A program made the translations under genes and the position numbers. Below the pieces are notes generated by a model. It did no database searches, had not been told where the DNA came from, and worked only from the letters and a program-made list of their open reading frames with translations. 64,000 nucleotides of DNA from Sphingomonas quercus (GTDB lineage: Bacteria > Pseudomonadota > Alphaproteobacteria > Sphingomonadales > Sphingomonadaceae): assembly GCF_018863195.1 (NCBI RefSeq), contig NZ_JAHKRT010000006.1, positions 124,001 to 188,000 of the forward strand, written 5' to 3'. Positions 1 to 8,079 of the stretch are shown piece by piece. The stretch's first letter is position 1. Each line of letters opens with the position of its first letter.

Positions 1-356
1 GAAAAGATGTCGCCGGTGCTGGTGACGTTGACGAGGAACTCCAGCACGTCCCCGGCGCGGACATTGCCGAAATCGAGGCGCGTGAAGTTCGGCGTATTGT
101 GGTTCTGGAAGACGCCGTCGGCGACGAGCTGGCCATTGACCTTCAGGCTCAGCGTCTCGTCATAGGACGCGGTCGAGCCCAGATAATAGCCGCTGAGCAG
201 ACCGTCGCTGGTCGCCGTGAAGCGATAAAGGTCGGCGTTCTGCGTCCCGGCCTTGCCGAGATCCGGATAGCGATAGACGACATCCGTCGCCGCGGCGGGC
301 GCGGCATACAGGGCAAGGGCCGCCACGCAGGTGGCGAACAGGGCAGGCGTGCGCAT
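1..356 (-). CDS. Exported protein of unknown function, C-terminus outside the window
   Basis: An open frame on the minus strand begins with ATG at 356 and runs off the left edge. The first 23 or so residues form a typical signal peptide (MRTPALFATC..., hydrophobic core, AAPAAA cleavage region). The mature part begins TDVVYRYPDLGK and has beta-rich, polar segments (LYRFTATSDGLLSGYYL, DETLSLKVNGQLV, VLEFLVNVTSTGDIF). The pattern suggests a secreted or periplasmic beta-sandwich protein, but no family can be named. Only about 118 residues are visible. Confidence 0.6.
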   Translation of the reverse strand, partial: MRTPALFATCVAALALYAAPAAATDVVYRYPDLGKAGTQNADLYRFTATSDGLLSGYYLGSTASYDETLSLKVNGQLVADGVFQNHNTPNFTRLDFGNVRAGDVLEFLVNVTSTGDIF

Positions 357-459
357 GTGGCGTTGATCCAGCAAGGGGCCGTCGGATCAGGCCGGCGGCG
401 ACCGATTTCTATGCCAGATGCGCTACGCCCGCCCCCGTAAAGGGCGCAAGAAGTTTATT

Positions 460-481
460 GGTTAACAATAGCTTGTTAACC
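460..481. repeat. Perfect inverted repeat upstream of the exported-protein gene
   Basis: Arms GGTTAACAA (460-468) and TTGTTAACC (473-481) are exact reverse complements around a TAGC spacer. The element sits about 105 bp upstream of the ATG at 356 in an AT-rich patch. It could be an operator. The TTAA cores are 10 bases apart, so it does not fit the CtrA spacing of 7. Confidence 0.6.
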
Positions 482-536
482 CTGTAACCGCGGCGCAGAG
501 CCATCTTCGTCACCTATCGGCAACAGATTTTCGACT

Positions 537-1082
537 TCACGCCGCAAGTCTTACGCACGGATTGTCTTCCTCCGACAAGTCCAGCGTAAATTCCGCACAC
601 TCCATCGGTCCGCCGCGACCGAGGCTGTGGCGCGGAACGACGCCGCCGGTCGGGCGGAAGCCGAGCTTGCGCAGCACGTTCCCCGACGCCGGATTGTCCA
701 GCGCGTGGCTCGCGACCAGCCGCGGCAGGCGCAGCGAGCGGCGCGCCATGTCGATCACGGCGCGGCCGGCCTCGGTGGCGAAACCCAGCCCCCAGAAGCT
801 GCGCGCCACCCAGTAGCCCAGCTCCGGCTCTCCTGCCTCGTCACGGTGCAGGCCGACGCCGCCGATCAGGCGCGGGGCCCCGGCGGTGCGCTGGAACATC
901 AGCAGGCGCGGCAAATCGTCGGCCGGCTGGCTGAGGAAGGCGTCCGCCTCCTCCAGGCCATAGGGCCACGGCGCGCGCGCCAGGTTACGGATGACAGCTT
1001 CGTCGGCAATGGCCCGCGCCAGGGCGGGCGCATCCTCGCGCCAGCCGGGCCGCAGCAACAGCCGCTCAGTACGTGCGAACAT
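537..1082 (-). CDS. GNAT-family N-acetyltransferase (RimJ/RimL type)
   Basis: A protein of about 181 residues with the RimJ/RimL-like arrangement: N-terminal TERLLLRPGWREDAPAL, a central GGVGLHRDEAGEPELGYWV strand, the acetyl-CoA loop region FWGLGFATEAGRAV, and the late HALDNPASGNVLRKLGF motif found in these enzymes. It should transfer an acetyl group from acetyl-CoA to an amine; the substrate cannot be predicted. I start at the ATG at 1082 because the family's first strand begins directly there. An upstream in-frame ATG would add 40 residues with no family resemblance. Confidence 0.85.
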   Translation of the reverse strand: MFARTERLLLRPGWREDAPALARAIADEAVIRNLARAPWPYGLEEADAFLSQPADDLPRLLMFQRTAGAPRLIGGVGLHRDEAGEPELGYWVARSFWGLGFATEAGRAVIDMARRSLRLPRLVASHALDNPASGNVLRKLGFRPTGGVVPRHSLGRGGPMECAEFTLDLSEEDNPCVRLAA

Positions 1083-1202
1083 CGTTATTAGCCTCTCCCT
1101 CGCGACGCGAGAACGCCCGTGACCGATGAAGGTTACCGGGGTGCGACAGTTTTTTTGAGGGAGATAGCAAGAAGGGAGGCGGGGGCGACCCGTCTCCCTC
1201 AC

Positions 1203-1258
1203 GCCCCGCCGAAGCGGGGCCTCGGGTCGCCCACCGGACGACCCGAAATCAGGTTCGT
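1203..1258 (-). terminator. Hairpins downstream of rpmA
   Basis: Two adjacent GC-rich stem-loops, GCCCCGC/GCGGGGC and CGGGTCG/CGACCCG, lie directly 3' of rpmA. There is no strong U tract. A probable transcript end for the rplU-rpmA operon. Confidence 0.4.
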
Positions 1259-1261
1259 CCG

Positions 1262-1534
1262 TTATTCGGCCGCGATCGCCATAATCGCGTCTACCGATAC
1301 ATATTTGCGGCCGAGACGGCCCTCGTGGAACACGACGCGGCCAGCCGCGGTCGCGAACAGGGTATGATCCTTGCCGATGCCGACATTGCGGCCCGGATAG
1401 ACCTTCGTCCCGCGCTGGCGGATGATGATGTTGCCGCCGACCACTTCCTGGCCGCCGAACTTCTTCACGCCGAGGCGACGGCCTGCCGAATCGCGACCGT
1501 TGCGCGAGGAGCCGCCTGCTTTCTTATGTGCCAT
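1262..1534 (-). CDS. rpmA: 50S ribosomal protein bL27
   Basis: A 90-residue protein with the full bL27 signature: [22 protein letters not shown] at the start, then [16 protein letters not shown] and [13 protein letters not shown]. The N-terminal tail reaches the peptidyl-transferase centre of the large subunit. It follows rplU with a 25 bp gap, the usual conserved rplU-rpmA pair. Length is normal and no processed leader of the Firmicutes type is present. Confidence 0.98.
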   Translation of the reverse strand: MAHKKAGGSSRNGRDSAGRRLGVKKFGGQEVVGGNIIIRQRGTKVYPGRNVGIGKDHTLFATAAGRVVFHEGRLGRKYVSVDAIMAIAAE

Positions 1535-1559
1535 TTCCGTCTACTCCTTCGCGTACCCG

Positions 1560-1916
1560 TCAGGCTTCGGCGGCGGCCGGCGCTTCCGCCTTGGCAGCCT
1601 TCTTCGAAGCCTTCTGCTCGCCGCCGATCGACACGATCTTGAGGATCGTGTGCTGCTGGCGGTGGCCGTTGCGGCGCCGATAATTGTGACGGCGACGCTT
1701 CTTGAACACGATCACCTTCTCGCCCTTGGCCTGGGCGACGATCTCCGCGGCGACAGTCAGACCCTCGGTCGACTTCACGTCCCCGCCCTCACCGGCGAAC
1801 AGCACGTCGGAAAGCGTCACGGACGCACCGGCCTCGCCGTCCAGCTTCTCGACGACGATCTTGTCTCCGGCGGCGACGCGATACTGCTTGCCGCCCGTGC
1901 GCACGATAGCGAACAT
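1560..1916 (-). CDS. rplU: 50S ribosomal protein bL21
   Basis: A 118-residue protein starting [20 protein letters not shown], the invariant bL21 N-terminus, with the basic [19 protein letters not shown] segment that contacts 23S rRNA. The last 20 or so residues are an Ala/Lys/Glu-rich tail ([15 protein letters not shown]), an extension often seen in alphaproteobacteria. The ATG at 1916 is chosen because the conserved N-terminus begins there. First gene of the rplU-rpmA operon. Confidence 0.97.
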   Translation of the reverse strand: MFAIVRTGGKQYRVAAGDKIVVEKLDGEAGASVTLSDVLFAGEGGDVKSTEGLTVAAEIVAQAKGEKVIVFKKRRRHNYRRRNGHRQQHTILKIVSIGGEQKASKKAAKAEAPAAAEA

Positions 1917-2077
1917 GGCTCTCTTTCCAATCCGAATTCTGACCCGCACATGGAATCGGCCACGGCCGGCCCCCGCGCGGGAATGGGCCGCCTAGTTGAT
2001 GGTCATTGAAGAGTCAATGTCGATCCGCCGGCGCCGTGGCGATGCCGGCCGGCCAATTGGCGAAGCCCAAGCCGACC

Positions 2078-2461
2078 CTAGTGCCGATGCTCGCGCCGCA
2101 AGCGGTAACGGCTGCCGTCGAAGCCGTCGAAGATGCCGGCGATGGCCGGATGGTCGACCGGCTCCAGCGTCTCGTCATGCTCGAGATTCTGCTGGCTGAC
2201 ATAGGCGACGTAGTTGCTCTCCGCATTCTCGGCGAGCAGGTGGTAGAAGGGCTGGTCCTTGCGGGGGCGGACTTCCTCCGGGATGGCCTGATACCATTCC
2301 TCGCTGTTGGCGAAGACGGGGTCGACGTCGAACACCACGCCGCGGAACGGAAACAGCCGGTGCCGCACCACGTCGCCGATGGCGAAACGGGCGTGCGCCA
2401 CCGCCGGCGCGCCGAGGGCGTCCGCAGGGTCGACAGGGTGAGAGATACGGTCAGGAACCAT
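2078..2461 (-). CDS. hspQ: Heat-shock protein HspQ (YccV-like, hemimethylated-DNA-binding fold)
   Basis: A 127-residue protein with the YccV domain: ARFAIGDVVRHRLFPFRGVVFDVDP, then EEWYQAIP and QPFYHLLAEN, then YVAYVSQQNLEHD. In Escherichia coli HspQ is a small heat-shock protein and a specificity factor for the Lon protease. The N-terminal 25 residues (MVPDRISHPVDPADALG) precede the domain and are not conserved. It stands alone, about 160 bp beyond rplU. No heat-shock promoter could be identified by eye. Confidence 0.92.
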   Translation of the reverse strand: MVPDRISHPVDPADALGAPAVAHARFAIGDVVRHRLFPFRGVVFDVDPVFANSEEWYQAIPEEVRPRKDQPFYHLLAENAESNYVAYVSQQNLEHDETLEPVDHPAIAGIFDGFDGSRYRLRREHRH

Positions 2462-2568
2462 AATTCACTATTTAGAACGCGGCTGTGGGTTGGCAAGCAA
2501 GATTGGACAGGTTAGGAGCGCCCTCCGACCGGCCCGGCGCATGCCGACGCGGCTTGAGCGCATCTTCT

Positions 2569-2658
2569 GGAGAGGTGGCAGAGAGGTCGAATGCGCCGCA
2601 CTCGAAATGCGGTTTACGGGCAACCGTAACGTGGGTTCGAATCCCACCCTCTCCGCCA
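2569..2658 (+). tRNA. tRNA-Ser (anticodon CGA)
   Basis: A class II tRNA. The acceptor stem GGAGAGG (2569-2575) pairs with CCTCTCC (2648-2654), followed by discriminator G and an encoded CCA. The anticodon loop CTCGAAA between GCCGCA and TGCGGT gives anticodon CGA, which reads UCG codons. A long variable arm (ACGGGCAACCGT) and the T loop GGTTCGAATCC are present. Confidence 0.96.
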
Positions 2659-2755
2659 GCGCGCCGGCCATCAGATTAGCGTCGAACATCGCACCCTCCC
2701 GGCACAGTCTGTTTCATGACTTATAGATGAAAATCGCGCGACTGGTGTTGCCCGG

Positions 2756-4141
2756 TCAGGCAAGCGCGGCCAATTCGATCAGCGCCGCGACGACCGCCGG
2801 GATCAGCGCCACGCCGAGCCAGCGTCGCTCCCGCAGATCGCCGGCTGCGACCGCCAGCGCCATCATCGCGCCGAGCATCGTCCAGAAATTATAACGCATG
2901 TCCGGCGCGACGCTGGCAACGGCATAGGCGAGGCCGTAGAGCAGCACCGAGGCGCTGACCGCCGTCACGAAGCCGCGCGCGCCGCCGAGCCGGCCGGAAA
3001 TCGCCAGCAGGCCGAGCGCCACCGCCATCCACGTCGCCGGGCGGCCGAGCGGGGTCGGCGCGACCATCCGGGCGGCGCGCAGCACGCCCCGCGTCACCGC
3101 ATTGGCGCGGAAGTCGAGGCCGTAAGGGTTGGGCGTCGACATCATGTAGATGGCGTCGTCCGGCACGCCGGGCACCGCGAAGCGCAGGTTGCGATTGAGA
3201 TGGGCCAGCCGATGCCGGAGATAGGGCAAGGGCGCGCGGGCGACGGCCTCCAGCCAGATCGACACCGCCGAGCGGCGATGCGCATGGGCATAATCCCGCA
3301 GCGCGCCCTCGACATCGTCGCAATCGGTGCGATCGGCCGGATTATAGAGCGAGGGCGTGTAGCAGAGCGCCGTCATCCGCGTCTCGGTGGCCTGATCGAG
3401 ATTGGGATAGACATGCCGGCCGCCATGCGCGGCGATGCCGCCCAGGTCGAAATTGACCAGCGAATAGATCGGCTCGGAATTCTGCGGGTGCAGCGCCACC
3501 GCGTCGATCGCCCAGCCGCCGAGGCCGAGAAGCGCCGCCGACCCGGCAAGCGTCGCCAGCAGCCGCGCCGGCCCGCTCAGCCAGCGCCGCGGCGCCCAGC
3601 CGGCGAGCAGGGGCGCGGTGGCGGCGACCGCGTTGAAGCGGGTGGCGCTGGCGAACAGCAGCAGCGCCAGCGCGACGGCGAAGGCGAGCGGACGCAGGCT
3701 GTGCCGGCGGGAAGCGAGCAGCAGGCCGCTCGCCACCAGACAGCAGGCGCACAGCAGCGGATCCTTGAGGATCGCCCCCATCTGCCCGAACGGGATCGGC
3801 GACGCCGCGCACAGCAGGGCAAGGCCGGCCGCCCAGCGCTGGCGCTCGCGCCACAGCGTTGCGGCGATCAGCCACACCCCCGTCCAGTAGAGCGCGATGT
3901 CGAAGATCAGGATCGGGGCGGTACCCGGGCCGAGCCGGCTCAGCTGCCGCCACGCCCAGGTCGTGGCCGGCGGGTGCCAATTGTCGTAGCGGCCCGACAC
4001 CACCTGGCTCCACTGGAAGATAGTGTCGGGGGTGATCACGCCCCAATGGAAAGCGTAGAGTTGCGCGCCCGCCAGCGCCGCAAGCAGCGCCAGCAGCCAT
4101 CCTGCCTCCTTGCCGCGCGACGCGCGCCCTCCCCGCTTCAT
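2756..4141 (-). CDS. Polytopic membrane protein, GT-C glycosyltransferase-like
   Basis: A 461-residue protein with about ten hydrophobic segments. A short basic N-terminus (MKRGGRASRGKEAG) leads into the first membrane helix. The first long extracytoplasmic loop reads HWGVITPDTIFQWSQVVSG and carries an acidic residue, as in GT-C enzymes that use lipid-linked sugar donors. A second polar loop (about residues 220-330, CDDVEGALRDYAHAHRR) lies between helices. This resembles membrane glycosyltransferases in topology only. Family and substrate are not established, and it stands alone. Confidence 0.55.
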   Translation of the reverse strand: MKRGGRASRGKEAGWLLALLAALAGAQLYAFHWGVITPDTIFQWSQVVSGRYDNWHPPATTWAWRQLSRLGPGTAPILIFDIALYWTGVWLIAATLWRERQRWAAGLALLCAASPIPFGQMGAILKDPLLCACCLVASGLLLASRRHSLRPLAFAVALALLLFASATRFNAVAATAPLLAGWAPRRWLSGPARLLATLAGSAALLGLGGWAIDAVALHPQNSEPIYSLVNFDLGGIAAHGGRHVYPNLDQATETRMTALCYTPSLYNPADRTDCDDVEGALRDYAHAHRRSAVSIWLEAVARAPLPYLRHRLAHLNRNLRFAVPGVPDDAIYMMSTPNPYGLDFRANAVTRGVLRAARMVAPTPLGRPATWMAVALGLLAISGRLGGARGFVTAVSASVLLYGLAYAVASVAPDMRYNFWTMLGAMMALAVAAGDLRERRWLGVALIPAVVAALIELAALA

Positions 4142-4218
4142 CCCGCGGCCATAGCCGGCCGATCAGCCCCCGTCATGCTGAACTTGGCTCGGCGCCATGG
4201 CCGTTGCCAACAGTCGGT

Positions 4219-4254
4219 TCGCACCCCGCCGGCAGAAGGATCGGCGGGGTGCGA
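4219..4254 (-). terminator. Strong hairpin 3' of the UrcA gene
   Basis: A perfect 13 bp stem, TCGCACCCCGCCG (4219-4231) with CGGCGGGGTGCGA (4242-4254), lies 12 bp beyond the UrcA stop. There is no U tract. Confidence 0.5.
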
Positions 4255-4266
4255 GGCGGGAAGATA

Positions 4267-4608
4267 TCAGTCCGGCTTGTAGGTTGCGGCGCTGCCCGCA
4301 ACGCCTGCGAGGCGCCGCTCCGAGGCCCCGGCGAGCACCCGGGCGCGCTCGCCGGCGATCGCGGATCGCTGCGCGGCATGGCAGCGCCGGGCGGCCATTC
4401 TGGTTTCCGGCGCCGTGCTCGCCATGTCCGGGCAGACGCGGTCGATGGCGCCGGCGAGGCGCCGGTTCAGACGGTGGATATCGGACGGACGGGCGAGATT
4501 GAGGTCGCCATAGGGCACGCGTACGCGGGGCGCCGCCGCCGGCTCGGCCTGTGCCGGCGCGGAGAGGCCGAGGCACAGCGCGGCCATCAGCAGAAGCTGC
4601 TTCGACAT
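4267..4608 (-). CDS. UrcA-family secreted protein
   Basis: A 113-residue protein with a signal peptide (MSKQLLLMAALCLGLSAPAQA) and the UrcA-family core VPYGDLNLARPSDIHRLNRRLAGAIDRVC, ending in a Cys-containing, Arg-rich region. UrcA proteins are small periplasmic proteins, common and multi-copy in sphingomonads and caulobacters, with no known function. I start at ATG 4608 because it opens the signal peptide. It is divergent from the LysR gene at 4712, so the regulator may control it. Confidence 0.8.
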   Translation of the reverse strand: MSKQLLLMAALCLGLSAPAQAEPAAAPRVRVPYGDLNLARPSDIHRLNRRLAGAIDRVCPDMASTAPETRMAARRCHAAQRSAIAGERARVLAGASERRLAGVAGSAATYKPD

Positions 4609-4711
4609 GATTGAATCTCCGATGTTTTGAACCGCGCTCCTTGTCGCCCGGCATGGCCACGATGACCAACAAAGCGTTGCGGCGTGATCACAAGTCTGGC
4701 TTATATGAGCG

Positions 4712-5629
4712 ATGCATCGCATCCCGCCGCTTGCCGCGATCCGCGTGTTTGAGGCGGCCGCCCGGCATGAGAATTTCAGCCGCGCCGCCGAGGAGCTGGC
4801 GATGACCCAGGCGGCGGTCAGCTACCAGATGAAGTTGCTCGAGGAGCGGCTCGGCGCGCCGCTGTTCGTGCGGCGCGGGCGGGGCATGGCGCTCACCGAT
4901 CTCGGTCGCCGCGTCGCGCCGATGTGCACCGAGGCCTTCGCCACGCTCGGCAAGGCCTTTGCCGATGCCCGCGCCGAAAGCGACAGCGTGCTCGCCATCA
5001 CCGCGCCACGCACCTTCGCCACCAACTGGCTGGCGGCGCGGCTCGGCGATTTCAACCTCGCCCATCCCGGCCTCGCCGTGCGGCTCGACGTCACCGACAC
5101 GCTGGTCGATCTCGCGGCGAGCGAATTCGACGTCGGCATCCGCGGCATTCCCGGGCCGCAGCCGGACATGATCTGCCATTTCCTGATGCGCATGCCGGTG
5201 ACGCCGCTGGCGAGCCCCGCCTTCCTCGCCCGCCACGCGCTGAACACGCCGGCCGACCTGCTCACCGCGCCGCGCCTTTCGCCGGACGACGACTGGTGGG
5301 ATTTGTGGTTCGACTCGCTGGAGGATCTGAACTGCGACGGACGGCTGCACAGCGGCATCCGTTTCGAATCGCAGGTGCTCGACGGACATGCCGCGATCGC
5401 CGGCCATGGCGTCGCCATCCTCAGCCCGCCGATGTTCCAGCAGCAGATCGAGGCGGGGCTGCTCGTCCAGCCCTTCCGCCATTTCGCGACCTACCGGAAC
5501 GGCTATTGGCTGGTCTACCCGGAGCGCAAGCGCAACCTGCCCAAGGTCCGCGCGCTGCGCGACTGGCTGCTCGACGCGGTGACGCGCGCCGCCGGGGACG
5601 ATCCGTTCGGAATCCTCACCCCGCCCTAG
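4712..5629 (+). CDS. LysR-family transcriptional regulator (GcvA-like)
   Basis: A 305-residue regulator. Residues 1-65 form the winged HTH (LAAIRVFEAAARHENFSRAA, MTQAAVSYQMKLLEERLG, PLFVRRGRGMALTDLG). The rest is a substrate-binding domain with the GcvA-group features ITAPRTFATNWLAARLGDF and DVGIRG. It is divergent from the UrcA gene with a gap of about 100 bp, the usual place for a LysR operator. Its stop overlaps the convergent MarR gene by 4 bp. The effector is unknown. Confidence 0.9.
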   Translation: MHRIPPLAAIRVFEAAARHENFSRAAEELAMTQAAVSYQMKLLEERLGAPLFVRRGRGMALTDLGRRVAPMCTEAFATLGKAFADARAESDSVLAITAPRTFATNWLAARLGDFNLAHPGLAVRLDVTDTLVDLAASEFDVGIRGIPGPQPDMICHFLMRMPVTPLASPAFLARHALNTPADLLTAPRLSPDDDWWDLWFDSLEDLNCDGRLHSGIRFESQVLDGHAAIAGHGVAILSPPMFQQQIEAGLLVQPFRHFATYRNGYWLVYPERKRNLPKVRALRDWLLDAVTRAAGDDPFGILTPP

Positions 5630-6066
5630 GCCAGCGCCCTGAGCGCCGCGCGGAGGGAATCGAAATCGAGAGCGGCGTGTTCGCGCTCGATCTCCGCATG
5701 GGTCTGGCGCCACGCCGGCAGCGCCGCGAGCAGCGCCGCGTGCCCCTCGGCGGTGAGGCGCAGGCGGCGGCCACGGCGGTCCCGCGGATCGGGCTCGATG
5801 GCGAGGAGGCCGCGGCGCTCCAGCGGCTTCACGGCGGCGGTCAGCGTGGTGCGGTCGATGGCCAGCAGCTGGGCAACCGGCGCCATGGTCGGCGGCTCCG
5901 GGCGGTTGAGCGCCATCAGCAGCGAGAATTGCTGGTTGGTCAACCCGTGCGGCCTCAGCGCTACATCGAAACGCCGCGCCAGAGCGCGGGCGGCGCGCTG
6001 GGCATGCAGGCACAGGCAATGATCGCGGACCTCGAGGGTGGTGGCGAAAGGAACGGCATCGGGCAT
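5626..6066 (-). CDS. MarR-family transcriptional regulator
   Basis: A 146-residue winged-helix regulator. The recognition region reads LTNQQFSLLMALNRPEPPTMAPVAQLLAIDRTTLTAAVKPLERRGLL and the wing DPRDRRGRRLRLTAEG. Two Cys (CLCLHAQR) lie near residues 18-20 in the dimer region, where some MarR/OhrR proteins sense thiol oxidation; redox sensing here is an inference. A perfect palindrome 12 bp upstream of the start is a likely autoregulatory operator shared with the divergent XRE-cupin gene. Confidence 0.88.
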   Translation of the reverse strand: MPDAVPFATTLEVRDHCLCLHAQRAARALARRFDVALRPHGLTNQQFSLLMALNRPEPPTMAPVAQLLAIDRTTLTAAVKPLERRGLLAIEPDPRDRRGRRLRLTAEGHAALLAALPAWRQTHAEIEREHAALDFDSLRAALRALA

Positions 6067-6077
6067 CGCGCCTCTGT

Positions 6078-6089
6078 GTTGATATCAAC
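6078..6089. promoter_or_regulatory. Palindromic operator in the MarR / XRE-cupin intergenic region
   Basis: GTTGATATCAAC is a perfect 12 bp palindrome between the divergent starts at 6066 and 6143. Its size and place fit a MarR-dimer operator. Confidence 0.55.
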
Positions 6090-6142
6090 TGTTTGCGTCA
6101 AGCAGGCGTTGATGCGCGCGCCACCCGATCTATAGTCGCGGC

Positions 6143-6709
6143 ATGGCCGAGAGAAGCAATGCGCCCGCGATCGGGCCGCGCCTTCAGCAACTGCGCAAGG
6201 AACGCGGCCTGACGCTGGACGAGCTGGCGGCGGCGTCGAGTGTGTCGCGGTCGATGCTCTCGCAGATCGAGCGCGGACAGGCCAATCCGACATTGGCCAT
6301 CGTCTGGCATCTGTCGCAGGCGCTCGGCGTGGAGCTGTCGGAGTTTGTCGGCGGGCGACGGATCGAGCGGCGCGGCCGCATCGAAGTGACTGCCGCTTCC
6401 TTCGTTCCCGAGATCCGCACCGAGGACGGCAATTGCGTGATGCGCATCCTCAGCCCGGCGCAGGAGGTGGGCAAGACCGAGCTCTATCACCTCACCGTGG
6501 CGCCCGGCGGCGAGCTGGTCTCGGACGCGCATGCGCGCGGCAGCACCGAGCATCTCTCCGTGCTGGCGGGGGAACTGATCGTGACAAGCGGCGACACCAA
6601 CGCCGCGGTCGGTACCGGCGCGATCGCGCGTTATCCGGTCGACGTGCCACATGCCATCCGCAATCATGGCGTCCTGCCGGCGCAGGCGTTGCTGGTGGTG
6701 ATGTCCTGA
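6143..6709 (+). CDS. XRE-family regulator with C-terminal cupin domain
   Basis: A 188-residue protein. Residues 10-65 are an XRE HTH (LQQLRKERGLTLDELAAASSVSRSMLSQIERG). Residues 100-188 form a cupin fold (LYHLTVAPGGELVSDAHARGSTEHLSVLAGELIVTSGD, then ARYPVDVPHAIRNHG). Such HTH-cupin proteins regulate small-molecule metabolism, with the cupin sensing an effector. The metal-type His are only partly present (DAHARGSTEH, VPHAIRNHG). Divergent from the MarR gene. Confidence 0.88.
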   Translation: MAERSNAPAIGPRLQQLRKERGLTLDELAAASSVSRSMLSQIERGQANPTLAIVWHLSQALGVELSEFVGGRRIERRGRIEVTAASFVPEIRTEDGNCVMRILSPAQEVGKTELYHLTVAPGGELVSDAHARGSTEHLSVLAGELIVTSGDTNAAVGTGAIARYPVDVPHAIRNHGVLPAQALLVVMS

Positions 6710-6724
6710 CACGCCCCCCCCCTG

Positions 6725-6757
6725 AGGAATCTGCCTGCGACAGGCAGGCAAATTCCT
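6725..6757. terminator. Bidirectional terminator between convergent genes
   Basis: Stem CTGCCTG (6731-6737) pairs with CAGGCAG (6741-6747) around a CGA loop. AGGAAT/ATTCCT outer arms enclose it after an internal loop. It sits between the stop at 6709 and the convergent stop at 6756. Confidence 0.6.
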
Positions 6758-7526
6758 ATTGACGGACCATCGCGTTGGTTTCGGTGAAATCGATGCGGAT
6801 GCGCACCCACGCGCCGACCATCGGGCGGCCGCCGACGCGCGGCGGGCGCACCCGGAATTGCCACGCCGCCTGACGGACGGCGCGCGCGAGGCCCGAGCCC
6901 GGGGACTGGCCGAGCTCCTGACAATTATCGACGTGGAAGTCGGGGAAGGTCTGGCAGGCGATCATCCCCCAGCCGCTGCGCACGCCATTCTTGGGCAGGT
7001 AGAAGGCGAGCTCGGCATGGGTCGGCTCGCGATACCAGTCGGCGGCATAGAGCTTCTCGCCATTCGGCCCGGTCGCTCCATCGCTGTCGGCGTCGCCGTT
7101 GCCGGCGTTGTCGGCAAGGTCCGGGCCGGCGCGCGGGCCAGGCGCGCGGGAGGGCAGGCGTGAAATGTCGCCAGCCGCCATCTGGTCGCTGGTCAGCGGG
7201 ATCAGCGCCAGCGGGGTGTTGTCCGGAACCGGGACCGGCGGCGGCGGCGGGGACGGCGCGGGCGCGGGCTCCGGCGCCGGCGTGCGCTTGCCCGAAGCGC
7301 CACCGGCCCGCTTGCTGCGCGCGCGCCGGGCGGGCTCGGGGGTGGCGGGCTGATCGGGCAGCAGGTCGACGGTGAGCGCCTTGCGGCCCATGTCGAGGAA
7401 TTCCATCGCCGGCGTCAGGCTCAGCAGCATCAGCAGCATGAGCAGATGGACGACGACGACCAGGATGAGGGCCGCGGTGCGGCGCGGAAACAGGTCCGAC
7501 GAAGGCAGGCGGATCGCCGAACGCAT
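6756..7526 (-). CDS. TonB-like membrane-anchored protein
   Basis: A 256-residue protein with TonB architecture. There is a short basic N-terminus, one membrane helix (TAALILVVVVHLLMLLMLL), then a long Pro/Ala-rich periplasmic linker with a PEPAPAPSPPPPPVPVP stretch. The globular C-terminus ends SGLARAVRQAAWQFRVRPP...VGAWVRIRIDF, which resembles the last helix and strand of TonB. A CQTFPDFHVDNC pair of Cys could form a disulfide. No exbB/exbD are nearby. It may be a degenerate energy transducer; that role is inference. Confidence 0.55.
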   Translation of the reverse strand: MRSAIRLPSSDLFPRRTAALILVVVVHLLMLLMLLSLTPAMEFLDMGRKALTVDLLPDQPATPEPARRARSKRAGGASGKRTPAPEPAPAPSPPPPPVPVPDNTPLALIPLTSDQMAAGDISRLPSRAPGPRAGPDLADNAGNGDADSDGATGPNGEKLYAADWYREPTHAELAFYLPKNGVRSGWGMIACQTFPDFHVDNCQELGQSPGSGLARAVRQAAWQFRVRPPRVGGRPMVGAWVRIRIDFTETNAMVRQ

Positions 7527-7634
7527 GGCGCGCCGGCCCTAGCGCCGCGCGCCCCCGCCCGCAACCTCGCCGGCGCGTGTTCGGCCGATCATTACGAGGA
7601 TTTCATCCGGGGGCGGCGGTGGGCCCCCGCCGGA

Positions 7635-8066
7635 TCAGGCCGGCTGCGCCTGGGTGACGGCGACGCGGCGCACCACACCCTTGCCGAGGGCTTCGTTGGC
7701 CGCATCCATGACGATGGAGCGGAACAGCTCGAGATCGGGCACCATGCCGTCCGGCCCGACCGCCATCGGCGAGCGATAGGTGCGCATGTTGATGGCATTG
7801 AGCAGCAGCGGCATGCGCTGGGTGACCTGGTCGACACGGGTCGCCGCCACCTGCAGCTGCACCTCGAACTGGGCGTAGCCGGACAGCTTGCCGTCTTCAG
7901 CCACCAGCGGCGCGAGAATAGTGCTGGTCGGCACGAACACCGGCTCGGGCTCGGCCGGCTTGTGCAGCGGCTTGCCGCCGAGCAGCTTGCTGGTGCCGAA
8001 CGCGGCGCCGCCGCCAAGGCCGGTGCCGAGCAGCAGGGCCGCGATCGCGAGAAGGATCTTCTTCAT
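7635..8066 (-). CDS. FliL-like membrane protein following motB
   Basis: A 143-residue protein with one N-terminal membrane helix (KKILLAIAALLLGTGLGGGAAF) and a periplasmic domain whose end resembles FliL: RMPLLLNAINMRTYRS, then VPDLELFRSIVMDAANEALGKGVVRRVAV. The ATG at 8066 is preferred because the helix begins there. FliL surrounds the stator and supports torque. Last gene after motB, which fits a stator accessory role. A clearer FliL is encoded at 27716-28246, so this is a second, divergent member. Confidence 0.6.
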   Translation of the reverse strand: MKKILLAIAALLLGTGLGGGAAFGTSKLLGGKPLHKPAEPEPVFVPTSTILAPLVAEDGKLSGYAQFEVQLQVAATRVDQVTQRMPLLLNAINMRTYRSPMAVGPDGMVPDLELFRSIVMDAANEALGKGVVRRVAVTQAQPA

Positions 8067-8079
8067 CGTGGCCGCTCCA

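Noticed and set aside
460-481. CtrA site upstream of the exported-protein gene
   Set aside because: The two TTAA cores are 10 bases apart; CtrA needs 7.
6741-6757. GGCAA-ATT-CCT as another flagellar dyad
   Set aside because: The right arm does not match and the segment is part of a terminator hairpin between convergent genes.
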